From: Sphaerisporangium sp040649355
GTDB taxonomy: Bacteria > Actinomycetota > Actinomycetes > Streptosporangiales > Streptosporangiaceae
NCBI RefSeq assembly: GCF_043197795.1
Contig: NZ_JBICTU010000015.1
Span: 124,001-188,000 of the forward strand
DNA length: 64,000 nt
Reading direction: 5' to 3'
Each line of letters starts with the position of its first letter. Within the stretch, counting starts at the first letter, position 1. Made by a program: the position numbers and the translations under genes. The notes under the pieces are model-generated. The model was given only the letters and a program-made list of their open reading frames with translations, searched no databases and had not been told where the DNA came from. Positions 49,987-58,053 of the stretch are shown in pieces.

Positions 49987-50883
49987 GTGACACTGGGGAC
50001 GCGTACACGGATCCAACACCGCGCGCCGGCGGACGCCAAAGCGTTCGGCGCGGCGAGCACCGCGCTTCGCCCGGCGCTGGAGTCGCCGCGGCGGCCCGCA
50101 CGGGTGCTGGCGGTGTTCCCGCTCTGCGTCTATGTGGAGGTCCGCACCGACGTCGAGCCGTCCGTCGTGGCGGTGGTCACCGGGGAGGCGACACGGCTGC
50201 CCAACGCCGTCGTGCTGAGCGACCCGCTGCCGGTGACGGCGGCGGGAGACGAGGCCGCCGTCGGCGACGGGTGCGTCGAGATCGGCCGCCTCACCGTCCG
50301 CGTCCGCCGCTGGTGGGATCCCGCGCCCCCGCTCGGTCGCGTCGAGCTCTCGCGGCTGGAGCGGGTCCTCCCCCGGTTCGGCCAGATCTGCGGGACGTCG
50401 GCCCGCCGGCCGGGGCTCGCCGACGGCGACGCCGGGGCGCTCCTCGCCGAGGGCTGCGCCCGGGGCTCGCTGACGGCGGCCATCACCGCCACCGAGCAGC
50501 TCATGGGCCTCGGTCCCGGCCTGACGCCCAGCGGCGACGACATGCTCGCGGGCGTGCTGGTCGCGCTGCGCCAGATCGGCAGGGCGGCGGGCGTGAGCAG
50601 GGCCGTCTGGCTGGCCGACTGGCTCGCCGCGACCGTGGCGTTCGACGCGCGCACCCGCACCACCCCGATCTCGGCGACGCTGCTCCACTGCGCCGCCCAG
50701 GGACAGGCCTGCTCCGACGCGCTCGCGGTGCTGCGCGGGATCGCCGGCCACCAGCCGCTCGAACCCGCCGTGCACCGTCTGCTCCGGCTCGGCCACACCT
50801 CAGGCGCCGACCTCGCCTGGGGCCTGCGCGTGGGCGCGTCGGCGGTCGTCGCGCTCGGCCGGAGCGTGCGAACGGCCAGGTGA
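49987..50883 (+). CDS. allH: DUF2877 protein, AllH/YlbF-like
   Basis: 298 aa. The diagnostic motif is LMGLGPGLTPSGDDMLAGVLVAL (about residues 173-195). In E. coli the family member AllH (YlbF) is one of three subunits (AllF, AllG, AllH) of oxamate carbamoyltransferase, which phosphorolyses oxalurate to oxamate and carbamoyl phosphate. GTG 49987 follows GGGGAGG by 4 nt. FdrA-like and DUF1116 genes follow, so all three subunits are present. No allantoinase, allantoate amidohydrolase or ureidoglycolate dehydrogenase gene is in the window, so the substrate may differ from oxalurate. Confidence 0.82.
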   Translation: MTLGTRTRIQHRAPADAKAFGAASTALRPALESPRRPARVLAVFPLCVYVEVRTDVEPSVVAVVTGEATRLPNAVVLSDPLPVTAAGDEAAVGDGCVEIGRLTVRVRRWWDPAPPLGRVELSRLERVLPRFGQICGTSARRPGLADGDAGALLAEGCARGSLTAAITATEQLMGLGPGLTPSGDDMLAGVLVALRQIGRAAGVSRAVWLADWLAATVAFDARTRTTPISATLLHCAAQGQACSDALAVLRGIAGHQPLEPAVHRLLRLGHTSGADLAWGLRVGASAVVALGRSVRTAR

Positions 50884-50975
50884 ACTACCAGATATACGCT
50901 CCCGCAGGCGACGCGGCGAGCGATGATCGACCTGTGAGCGGACTTCTGACGAGGGGCGGTGAGCGACCGTTGACC

Positions 50976-52355
50976 ATGACTACTGATCTGGTGGAGGTAC
51001 GCGCCGGGGTCTACCACGATTCGGTGAGCCTGATGCGGATCAGCCAGGCGCTGAGCTCCCGTCCGGGCGTCACCGTCGCGGTGGTGGCCATGGCGACCGA
51101 GCTGAACCTCGGACTGGCCAGGGAGGTCGGGTTCTCGGTACCCGAGACCGGGCCGTCCGACCTGCTCGTCGCCATCCGGGCCGACTCGGACGCGGCGCTG
51201 AAGGACGGGGCCGAGGAGCTCGAACGGCAGTTCGCCGCCCTGGCCAGGGGCGCGGGGCCGGGAGGCGCGCGCACCGAGAGCCCTCCCCGCACGACCCGGT
51301 CCGCCGCGCGGGCGTGGGACGCCTCTCTCGCGCTGGTGTCGGTGCCGGGCGAGCACGCCTTCGCCGAGGCCATGGACGCCATCGACGCCGGGCTGTCAGT
51401 GATGATCTTCAGTGACAACATCCCCGTGGAGCAGGAGGTCCTGCTCAAGGAGCGCGCGAACGAGCGGGGCGTGCTGATGATGGGTCCCGACTGCGGCACG
51501 GCGGTCGTGGGCGGCGCGGGGCTGGGGTTCGCCAACGTCCTGCGTCCCGGGCGCGTGGGCGTCGTGGCCGCCTCCGGCACCGGCGCCCAGCAGGTGACCT
51601 GCCTGCTCGACCACGCGGGCGCCGGGGTGAGCCACGTTCTGGGCGTCGGCGGAAGGGACCTGTCGGCGGCGGTGGGCGGCCGGTCCACTCTGACGGCCCT
51701 CGCGGCCCTGGACGCCGACCCGGCCACCGAGCTCATCGTGCTGATCTCCAAGCCGCCGGCCCCCGAGGTGGCCGAGGTCGTGCGCCGGGCCGTCGAGGGC
51801 CTCGCGACGCCGGTCGTCACCGCCCTGCTCGTGCCGGGACAGGGCGACCTGACCTCCGCGGCCGAGAGCGCCCTGCTCGCCCTCGGCCTGCCGGTGCCCG
51901 AGTGGCCCACCTGGACGGTCCCGCAGCCGGTGACGCCGTGCGCCGGGCTGTCGGGGCTCTACTCGGGCGGCACGCTGTGCACCGAGGCGCGCATCATCGC
52001 GGGGTCCGGCGCGTTCACCGACTTCGGCGATGACGACTACACCCGTGGCCGCGCCCATCCGATGATCGATCCGACCCTGCGCCTGGAGGCGCTCGGGCGG
52101 GCGTCCGGCGTCGTGCTGCTCGACGTGGTGCTCGGCCACGCGGCCGAGCCCGATCCCTCGGCCCGCCTCGCGCCCGCCGTCCGCGAGGCGCGCGAGCGTG
52201 GTACGGCCGTGGTGGTGGCCCTGGTCGGCACCGAGTCCGACCCGCAGGGCCTGCGCCGGCAGGCGGACGCCCTGGTCGCGGCCGGGGCGTCGGTGTTCAC
52301 CTCCAACGCGGCCGCCGCCAGGCACGCCGCGAGCCTGATCGGGAGTGCCCTGTGA
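50976..52355 (+). CDS. fdrA: FdrA-family protein (AllF-like carbamoyltransferase subunit)
   Basis: 459 aa from ATG 50976 (TTG 50970 or GTG 50934 also possible; ribosome binding is weak). Alignable landmarks with E. coli FdrA: DSVSLMRISQ, MIFSDNIPVEQEVLLKERA, LMMGPDCGTAVVGG, GVVAASGTGAQQV, VGGRDLSAAVGG, TELIVLISKPPAPEV, GLYSGGTLCTEA and DDYTRGRAHPMIDPTLR. The fold resembles CoA-ligase (succinyl-CoA synthetase-like) domains. It is shorter than E. coli FdrA (555 aa), mainly in the middle. Overlaps the DUF1116 gene (GTGA). Confidence 0.88.
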   Translation: MTTDLVEVRAGVYHDSVSLMRISQALSSRPGVTVAVVAMATELNLGLAREVGFSVPETGPSDLLVAIRADSDAALKDGAEELERQFAALARGAGPGGARTESPPRTTRSAARAWDASLALVSVPGEHAFAEAMDAIDAGLSVMIFSDNIPVEQEVLLKERANERGVLMMGPDCGTAVVGGAGLGFANVLRPGRVGVVAASGTGAQQVTCLLDHAGAGVSHVLGVGGRDLSAAVGGRSTLTALAALDADPATELIVLISKPPAPEVAEVVRRAVEGLATPVVTALLVPGQGDLTSAAESALLALGLPVPEWPTWTVPQPVTPCAGLSGLYSGGTLCTEARIIAGSGAFTDFGDDDYTRGRAHPMIDPTLRLEALGRASGVVLLDVVLGHAAEPDPSARLAPAVREARERGTAVVVALVGTESDPQGLRRQADALVAAGASVFTSNAAAARHAASLIGSAL

Positions 52356-53734
52356 GGTTGTCCATGCTCGACGGCGAGCCCCGCGTGATCACCGCCGGTG
52401 CCGCCGTGCTCGCCGAAGCGCTCGACCAGCAGGCCGTGCCGCGCCTCGGGGTCGACTGGCGACCCCCGCTCCCGGGCACCTCGCAGGCCCTGGCCAAGGT
52501 GCTGGCCGACCCGCGCCGGCGGAGCGCCAACGAGGTGGCCGTGGGCCGGCTGCTCTCCGCCCGTCCCCAGCTCGTCGGGGTGAGGCCCGCACGCGAGGTG
52601 CTCGACCTGCCCGCGCGCACCTTCTTCCACGCCGGGCCCCCCATCGACTGGGAACGGGCCTCGGGGCCGATGCGCGGAGCGCTCATCGGCGCCGCCATCC
52701 TCGAGGGTCTGGCATCCGACGCCGAGGAGGCCGAGCGCCTGCTGGTCTCCGGGAGCGTGAAACTCGACTCCTGCCACCACCACCGCACCGTCGGGCCGAT
52801 GGCCGGGGTGGTGAGCCCGTCGATGTGGATGTTCGAGGTCGTCGACGGCGAGCACGGCGGCACCGCGTACTGCTCGCTGAACGAGGGTCTGGGCAAGGTG
52901 CTGCGTTACGGCGCCTACGGGCCGGAGGTCGTCGAGCGGCTGCGCTGGATGGGCGAGGTGCTCGGGCCGGTGCTCGCGGGGGCCCTCGCCGTGAACGGCC
53001 CGATCGACCTGCGGTCGCTGATCGCCCAGGCGCTCCAGATGGGCGACGAGCTGCACAACCGTAACCGCGCGGCCACCTCGCTGATGGTCCGCGAGATCGC
53101 CCCGGCGATCGTGGAGGCGTCGCCCGAGCACGCCGCCGCCGTCCTGCGCTTCATCAACGGCAACGACCATTTCTTCCTGAACGCGGGAATGGCGGCCGGC
53201 AAGGTCAGCGCCGACGCCGCCAGGGACGTTCCCGGGTCCTCGCTCGTGGTCGCCATGGCGCGCAACGGCACCGACTTCGGCATCCAGGTCTCCGGCCTCG
53301 GCGACCGGTGGTTCACCGGTCCCGCGGGGGTTCCCGACGGCCTCTACCTGGGCGCGTACGGGCCGGACGACGCCAATCCGGACATCGGCGACTCCACGAT
53401 CACCGAGACGTCAGGCCTGGGCGGCTTCGCCATGGCCGCCGCGCCGGCGATCGTCCGTTTCGTCGGCGGTGACGTGTCCGACGCCATCGCCGCCACCCGG
53501 TCCATGTACGAGATCACGCTGGCCGAGCACCCGGCGTACCAGATCCCGGGGCTGGGCTTCAGGGGGACTCCCACGGGAATCGACATCGCGCTGATCGCGA
53601 GGACGGGGCAGCTCCCGGTCGTCAACACCGGCATCGCGGGACGCGTGGCGGGAACCGGGCAGGTCGGCGCGGGTCTGGTCAGCCCGCCCGCCGAAGCGTT
53701 CACCTCGGCTCTGGTCGCGCTCGCCGATACGTAA
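52352..53734 (+). CDS. allG: DUF1116 protein, AllG/YlbE-like
   Basis: 460 aa. DUF1116 landmarks: SANEVAVGRLLSARPQLVGVRPA, DSCHHHRTVGPMAGVVSPSMWMF, MGDELHNRNRAATSLMVREIAP, FFLNAGMAAGKVSADAA, VVAMARNGTDFGIQVSG and GIDIALIARTGQLPVVNTGIA. In E. coli AllG is the third subunit of oxamate carbamoyltransferase. The HHH and MGDELHNRN regions are likely active-site parts by conservation, not by experiment seen here. It ends the operon. Confidence 0.88.
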   Translation: MRLSMLDGEPRVITAGAAVLAEALDQQAVPRLGVDWRPPLPGTSQALAKVLADPRRRSANEVAVGRLLSARPQLVGVRPAREVLDLPARTFFHAGPPIDWERASGPMRGALIGAAILEGLASDAEEAERLLVSGSVKLDSCHHHRTVGPMAGVVSPSMWMFEVVDGEHGGTAYCSLNEGLGKVLRYGAYGPEVVERLRWMGEVLGPVLAGALAVNGPIDLRSLIAQALQMGDELHNRNRAATSLMVREIAPAIVEASPEHAAAVLRFINGNDHFFLNAGMAAGKVSADAARDVPGSSLVVAMARNGTDFGIQVSGLGDRWFTGPAGVPDGLYLGAYGPDDANPDIGDSTITETSGLGGFAMAAAPAIVRFVGGDVSDAIAATRSMYEITLAEHPAYQIPGLGFRGTPTGIDIALIARTGQLPVVNTGIAGRVAGTGQVGAGLVSPPAEAFTSALVALADT

Positions 53735-53873
53735 AAGAAGACCGAATTCCCATTGACCCGGCTTTGACCCTAATATCGGTGGCCTGCCTCACCGTCTTGA
53801 CGACGCACATGATCCATGCATGATCCACAAAATGGGGAAATGACGCGGACGAGCGTGAATTGGGGACCGCCGT

Positions 53874-56381
53874 ATGACGACCGATCGCGCGCTCGGGAGG
53901 GCGCCCTCCATGACCGAGGGTAAGAGCCCCTTGGGCGGCGCCGGGGTCGCGCCAGAGGGTCAGGGACGGCTGGTGGGCCGGCGATACCGTCTGCTCTCAC
54001 CGGTCGGCCGCGGTGGCATGGGCATGGTCTGGCACGCCCACGACGTGCTCCTCGACCGAGACGTCGCGGTCAAGGAGCTGATCCTGCCCTTCGGCCTCGA
54101 CCACGCGGGCAAGCAGGTCGCCCACCGGCGCATGCTGCGCGAGGCCAGGTCGGCCGCGCGGCTCAGCCACCCGGGCATCGTGACCGTCCACGACGTCGTC
54201 GAGGAGGACGGACGGCCCTGGATCGTCATGGAGCTGATCCGCGCGTGGTCGCTGGAGCAGGCCGTGCGGCAGAGCGGGCCCCTGCCGGTGGTCCAGGCCG
54301 CCGAGATCGGCGTCCGCGTGCTCGACGCGCTCCGGCACGCCCACGCCGCCGGCATCCTCCACCGCGACGTCAAGCCCGGCAACGTGCTGCTCACCGCCGA
54401 TCGCGTGGTGCTCACCGACTTCGGCATCGCCGCGATAGAGGGTGATGTCACCATCACCCAGACCGGCCTTCTCATGGGCTCGCCCGCCTACATCCCGCCG
54501 GAGCGGCTCCAGGGCCGCCCGATCACCCACGCGGCCGACCTGTGGTCCTACGGCGCGACGCTCTACGCCGCCGTCGAGGGCCGCCCGCCGTACGAGGGGC
54601 CGGACGCGGTGGCCGTCCTCGGCGCGGTGCTGACCCAGGAGCCCAACCGCCCGCAGCGCGCCGGAGCCCTTCTGCCGGTCATCGAGGGCCTGCTGCGCAA
54701 GAACCCCGCCGACCGGATGCCGGCCGCGCAGGCCGCGGAGCTGCTCGAACGGGTGCTGCGCACGCATGGCTCCGGGCTGGCGCTCCTCGGCGACCGGCCC
54801 GTCTCGACGCCCCTGCCCACGCGGGCCGGCTCCACGCCGGTCCACATGCTCCCTCCCCTCGATCCGCCCTCGGGGCCGATGCTCTCGCGCATCATTGAGA
54901 CCCCGTCGGGACCTGTGCGAATTCCGTTCGACCCGGACTCCCCCGACCAGGCCGGGCACGCCGACCTGTTCCGCCCGCGTGGCGGCGGCTCGTCCTCCAC
55001 CGGCGCGCACGGCACGCCCTACGGAGCCCCCGCCGGGTACGACGTGCTGGAGAGCCCATCGGACTCGCGGCGCGCCCCCTTCGAGGAGCCCTCCGCCCTG
55101 ACGGCTTCCCGTCCCGACCCCTACGACGCGCTGCGCAGCCCGTCAGGACCGCAGCCGGTGGACCCGTACGACGCGCTGCGCAGCCCCTCGGGACCGCGAC
55201 CCGCCGACCCCTACGACGCCCTGCGCAGCCCCTCAGGACCGCAGCCGGTGGACCCGTACGACGTGCTGCGCAGCCCCTCGGGACCGCAGCAGGACCCGTT
55301 CGATGCCTTCCGCAGCCCCTCAGGCCCGCGGCCCGGCCCTTACGACGCGCCGCGCGGCCCGTCAGGTCCGCGACCCGCCGACCCCTACGACGCGCTGCGC
55401 AGCCCTTCAGGACCCCAGCCGATGCCCTACGAGGGGCTGAACAGCTCGCCGGGCACCCGGTCGAACCTGTACGACGCCCTCAGGAGCACCACCGGCCCCC
55501 AGGCGTTCGACGCCGGCTCGGCGCGCGACCCGCTCGTGGCCGGGACGCCCGGCTCCCGGGTGTGGCCGGCGGGATCCTCACCTAACCTCGCCGACAAGCT
55601 CGCCAAGGACCTTCCCGGCGACCCCTTCGCGGGTCCGGACCGCGGGGGCGGCGGCAGGGGCGCGCGCGAGGAGGACCCGGACGCCCGTACGCGCCGCCGC
55701 GTGATGGAGGAGCCGCGGGACGACGCCCGCGAGGGCCGCTCCCCCCTCATGCTCCTCCTGGCCGGTGTGGGGGTCGTCGGCGTGGTGGCCGCCCTGCTGT
55801 TCGTGCTGTGGCCGGCGGGCTCCCCGTCGGAGGAGAACGTCGCCGCCCCGCCCGCGGCCACCGGCGGCGCCGCCCTGACAGGGCCGTCGTCGCCGGATGC
55901 CTCGGCCCAAGGCGACCAGGCCGTCCCCACCGAGATCCCGGCGAGCTTCCGCTCGCGCACCGCGGCCGGCGCCTCGGTCGCGGTCCCCAAGGACTGGACG
56001 GTCTCCACCTCCGCCGACGCGGTGACCTACCTCGGCCCGAAGAGCTCGGGGCGGCGCATCCAGATCAAGAAGGTGCCCTCCACCGGCGACGACGGCCTGA
56101 CCGCGCTCACCAAGGCCAAGGACGAGACCACGCTCACCGACTACGCCCAGGTGCGCCTGGAGTCCTCCGCGTTCGGGGACGGCAAGTGGCAGGCGAGCGT
56201 CTGGGAGTACACCTACACCGCCCTGACCAACGTGACCACGCACGCCGTCACCCGGCACATCGCCGTCGACGGCGAGACGGCGTTCGAGGTGACGTTCACC
56301 GCGCCCGACGCCGAGTGGGACCAGCCGGACAACCGCCAGACGATGGCCGTCCTGTGGAGCAGCTTCAAGCCCGCTTCCTGA
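53874..56381 (+). CDS. Eukaryotic-type Ser/Thr protein kinase with one membrane helix
   Basis: 835 aa from ATG 53874; ATG 53910 also has a GGAGG site. Kinase domain at about residues 38-290: GRGGMG loop, K67 (VAVKEL), HRDVKPGN (D165), DFG (D182), and an activation loop MGSPAYIPPER. A proline-rich disordered part (300-600) is dominated by DPYDALRSPSGPQP-type repeats; a membrane helix is at about 622-646 and a 180-residue outer domain ends the protein (starting near ASFRSRTAAGASVAVPKDW). It resembles PknB-like receptor kinases, but without PASTA domains. Confidence 0.92.
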   Translation: MTTDRALGRAPSMTEGKSPLGGAGVAPEGQGRLVGRRYRLLSPVGRGGMGMVWHAHDVLLDRDVAVKELILPFGLDHAGKQVAHRRMLREARSAARLSHPGIVTVHDVVEEDGRPWIVMELIRAWSLEQAVRQSGPLPVVQAAEIGVRVLDALRHAHAAGILHRDVKPGNVLLTADRVVLTDFGIAAIEGDVTITQTGLLMGSPAYIPPERLQGRPITHAADLWSYGATLYAAVEGRPPYEGPDAVAVLGAVLTQEPNRPQRAGALLPVIEGLLRKNPADRMPAAQAAELLERVLRTHGSGLALLGDRPVSTPLPTRAGSTPVHMLPPLDPPSGPMLSRIIETPSGPVRIPFDPDSPDQAGHADLFRPRGGGSSSTGAHGTPYGAPAGYDVLESPSDSRRAPFEEPSALTASRPDPYDALRSPSGPQPVDPYDALRSPSGPRPADPYDALRSPSGPQPVDPYDVLRSPSGPQQDPFDAFRSPSGPRPGPYDAPRGPSGPRPADPYDALRSPSGPQPMPYEGLNSSPGTRSNLYDALRSTTGPQAFDAGSARDPLVAGTPGSRVWPAGSSPNLADKLAKDLPGDPFAGPDRGGGGRGAREEDPDARTRRRVMEEPRDDAREGRSPLMLLLAGVGVVGVVAALLFVLWPAGSPSEENVAAPPAATGGAALTGPSSPDASAQGDQAVPTEIPASFRSRTAAGASVAVPKDWTVSTSADAVTYLGPKSSGRRIQIKKVPSTGDDGLTALTKAKDETTLTDYAQVRLESSAFGDGKWQASVWEYTYTALTNVTTHAVTRHIAVDGETAFEVTFTAPDAEWDQPDNRQTMAVLWSSFKPAS
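55116..55510 (+). repeat. About 45-bp tandem repeats in the kinase linker
   Basis: Units of about 45 bp begin at 55116, 55161, 55206 and 55251 and continue, with length variants, to about 55,510. They code for the 15-residue unit DPYDALRSPSGPQPV and variants. The in-frame repeat sits in the cytoplasmic linker between the kinase domain and the membrane. Confidence 0.9.
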
Positions 56382-57959
56382 TCACCCGGCGCCCATGGCG
56401 AGCGGGATCGCGACCTCGTCCTCCATCGGTGGCTCGATCTCCTGCGGACGGCAGCCGGTGGCCGCGAAGCAGCGGATGCGCAGCGTGCCGTCCTGCACCG
56501 ATACGTGCAGGAAGCTCTTGAAGAAGGGCGGGGTGTCCCAGTCGGACAGCTCGGAGAAATAGCGGTGGAAGGTGCGCCCGACCGGCAGGCGGAACGGCAT
56601 CGGCCAGCCGCCGAGGATACGGGCCGCCCACTTCATGCGCGCCGTGATCCGCACGGGCCCGCCGGGGGCGGCGGGCTCCGAGCCGCCGGCGCCCGCCGTG
56701 CCGGCCGTGCCGTCGCCCGTGCCGACGGGGCGCGGCGGGGTGTTGCCGATGTGCCTGGACATCAGCACCAGGCCCTCGTCGGGTGTGAGGTAGAGCCAGG
56801 GCATGCGGTACCGGGCACGGTAGAGGTTGCTGTAGAACGACAGCGAGTCACCTCTCAGCGGGTAACACTTGAAGTCGTCCTCGCGCACGCCTCCGATGTC
56901 GACGCGGGGGATCGTGTGCGTGGCGTGCATGAACGCGCCGCCGCCCCCGGACACGATGTACTGGATGGTCCGGCCGCCGGCCTCGACGGGGTAGCGCTGG
57001 TAGTTGTGGGTGTCCCCGCCGATCGCGGCCACGTAATTGTTCGCCGGGTCCCTGACGATGTCGTCGACCGTGCCGCCGTCCTCGATCGGGCACGGGTGGT
57101 ACTGGTTGCGGTCGTAGATCGGCTTGCCCGTGACCAGGACCTTGGGCCGTGGATCGGCGGACACCCGGCGCAGCCACGCCCCCTGGTCGCGGTCGATGGC
57201 GCCGCGGATGCCGGTGTCGATGCCCACCAGCAGCAGGCCGGGCAGGTCGATCACCCAGTAGGGCGCGGGCTGCGCCGCCCGCTGGCCGGGCAGGGACCGC
57301 CTGGCGCGGGCCTCGGCCAGGCGCGGCTCGTCGATCGCCTCGGGCCTGGTCCACAGCAGCCCCCGCAGGCCCGAGGGCGACAGCGAGAACCCCTGCCGCC
57401 GCGCCTCCAACGCGGGGGCGTCGCAGAAGACGCGCATGAACCCGCCGAGCCCGTCGTACCAGTCGTGGTTGCCCGGGACGGCGTAGATCGGCGCGGGGTA
57501 GTCCTTGTAGGGGCGGAAGAACTTGTCGTCGTACTCGTTGCCCGACCCCGTCGGGTAGATGACGTCGCTCGCGACGACCGCGAAGGCGGTGCCGGCGCCG
57601 ATGGTGAGCAGGCCGGGCACCACGGCGTACTGCGAGGCGTCGCCCTCGCCGGTGTCGCCGATGATCAGGAAGCTGTACTCGCCACCCACATCAGGCTTTA
57701 TCCGGAAATCGGGGTCGACGCCCTCGCGTGTCGCCATCCACCGCCGGCGCACCTCGTTGGACGGGTCGCCGAAGAGCTGGGCGAGGATCTCGTTGCGCGA
57801 GCGCAGCAGGGTCTTCACGCCCAGCCAGGAGAAGCTCCGCTCGTTCGGGCGGAGCTTCTGGAACGTGCCCATCTCCTGGCAGGACCACCCGGCGCCCTCC
57901 TCGGACACCCGCGACGAGACCCGCTTGCCACGCGCGGCAGCCCGCTCCACATCGACCAT
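56382..57959 (-). CDS. Calcineurin-like metallophosphoesterase
   Basis: 525 aa from ATG 57959. Metal-binding motifs GDTGEGD (101-107), GNHDW (163-167), and GGDTHNYQRYP in the C-terminal half are in the right order. There is no signal peptide. A helical, Arg-rich stretch precedes the catalytic part (residues 1-90), and a Gly/Ala linker (GTGDGTAGTAGAGG) lies near 430. Substrate unknown. It is convergent with the kinase gene; the two stop codons abut. Confidence 0.82.
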   Translation of the reverse strand: MVDVERAAARGKRVSSRVSEEGAGWSCQEMGTFQKLRPNERSFSWLGVKTLLRSRNEILAQLFGDPSNEVRRRWMATREGVDPDFRIKPDVGGEYSFLIIGDTGEGDASQYAVVPGLLTIGAGTAFAVVASDVIYPTGSGNEYDDKFFRPYKDYPAPIYAVPGNHDWYDGLGGFMRVFCDAPALEARRQGFSLSPSGLRGLLWTRPEAIDEPRLAEARARRSLPGQRAAQPAPYWVIDLPGLLLVGIDTGIRGAIDRDQGAWLRRVSADPRPKVLVTGKPIYDRNQYHPCPIEDGGTVDDIVRDPANNYVAAIGGDTHNYQRYPVEAGGRTIQYIVSGGGGAFMHATHTIPRVDIGGVREDDFKCYPLRGDSLSFYSNLYRARYRMPWLYLTPDEGLVLMSRHIGNTPPRPVGTGDGTAGTAGAGGSEPAAPGGPVRITARMKWAARILGGWPMPFRLPVGRTFHRYFSELSDWDTPPFFKSFLHVSVQDGTLRIRCFAATGCRPQEIEPPMEDEVAIPLAMGAG

Positions 57960-58053
57960 GACCCTATCTTTGCCATGATCTTGGTGGATCGCACGCCGAC
58001 TCACCAATCGGGTCTCGCGGACGTTTCCCTCCCCGCCCGTACAGACCGGGCGA

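Noticed and set aside
49845..50975. N-terminal extension of FdrA through the DUF2877 gene
   Set aside because: The upstream part of this frame overlaps the DUF2877 gene in another frame and is a shadow; homology to FdrA begins near 50976.
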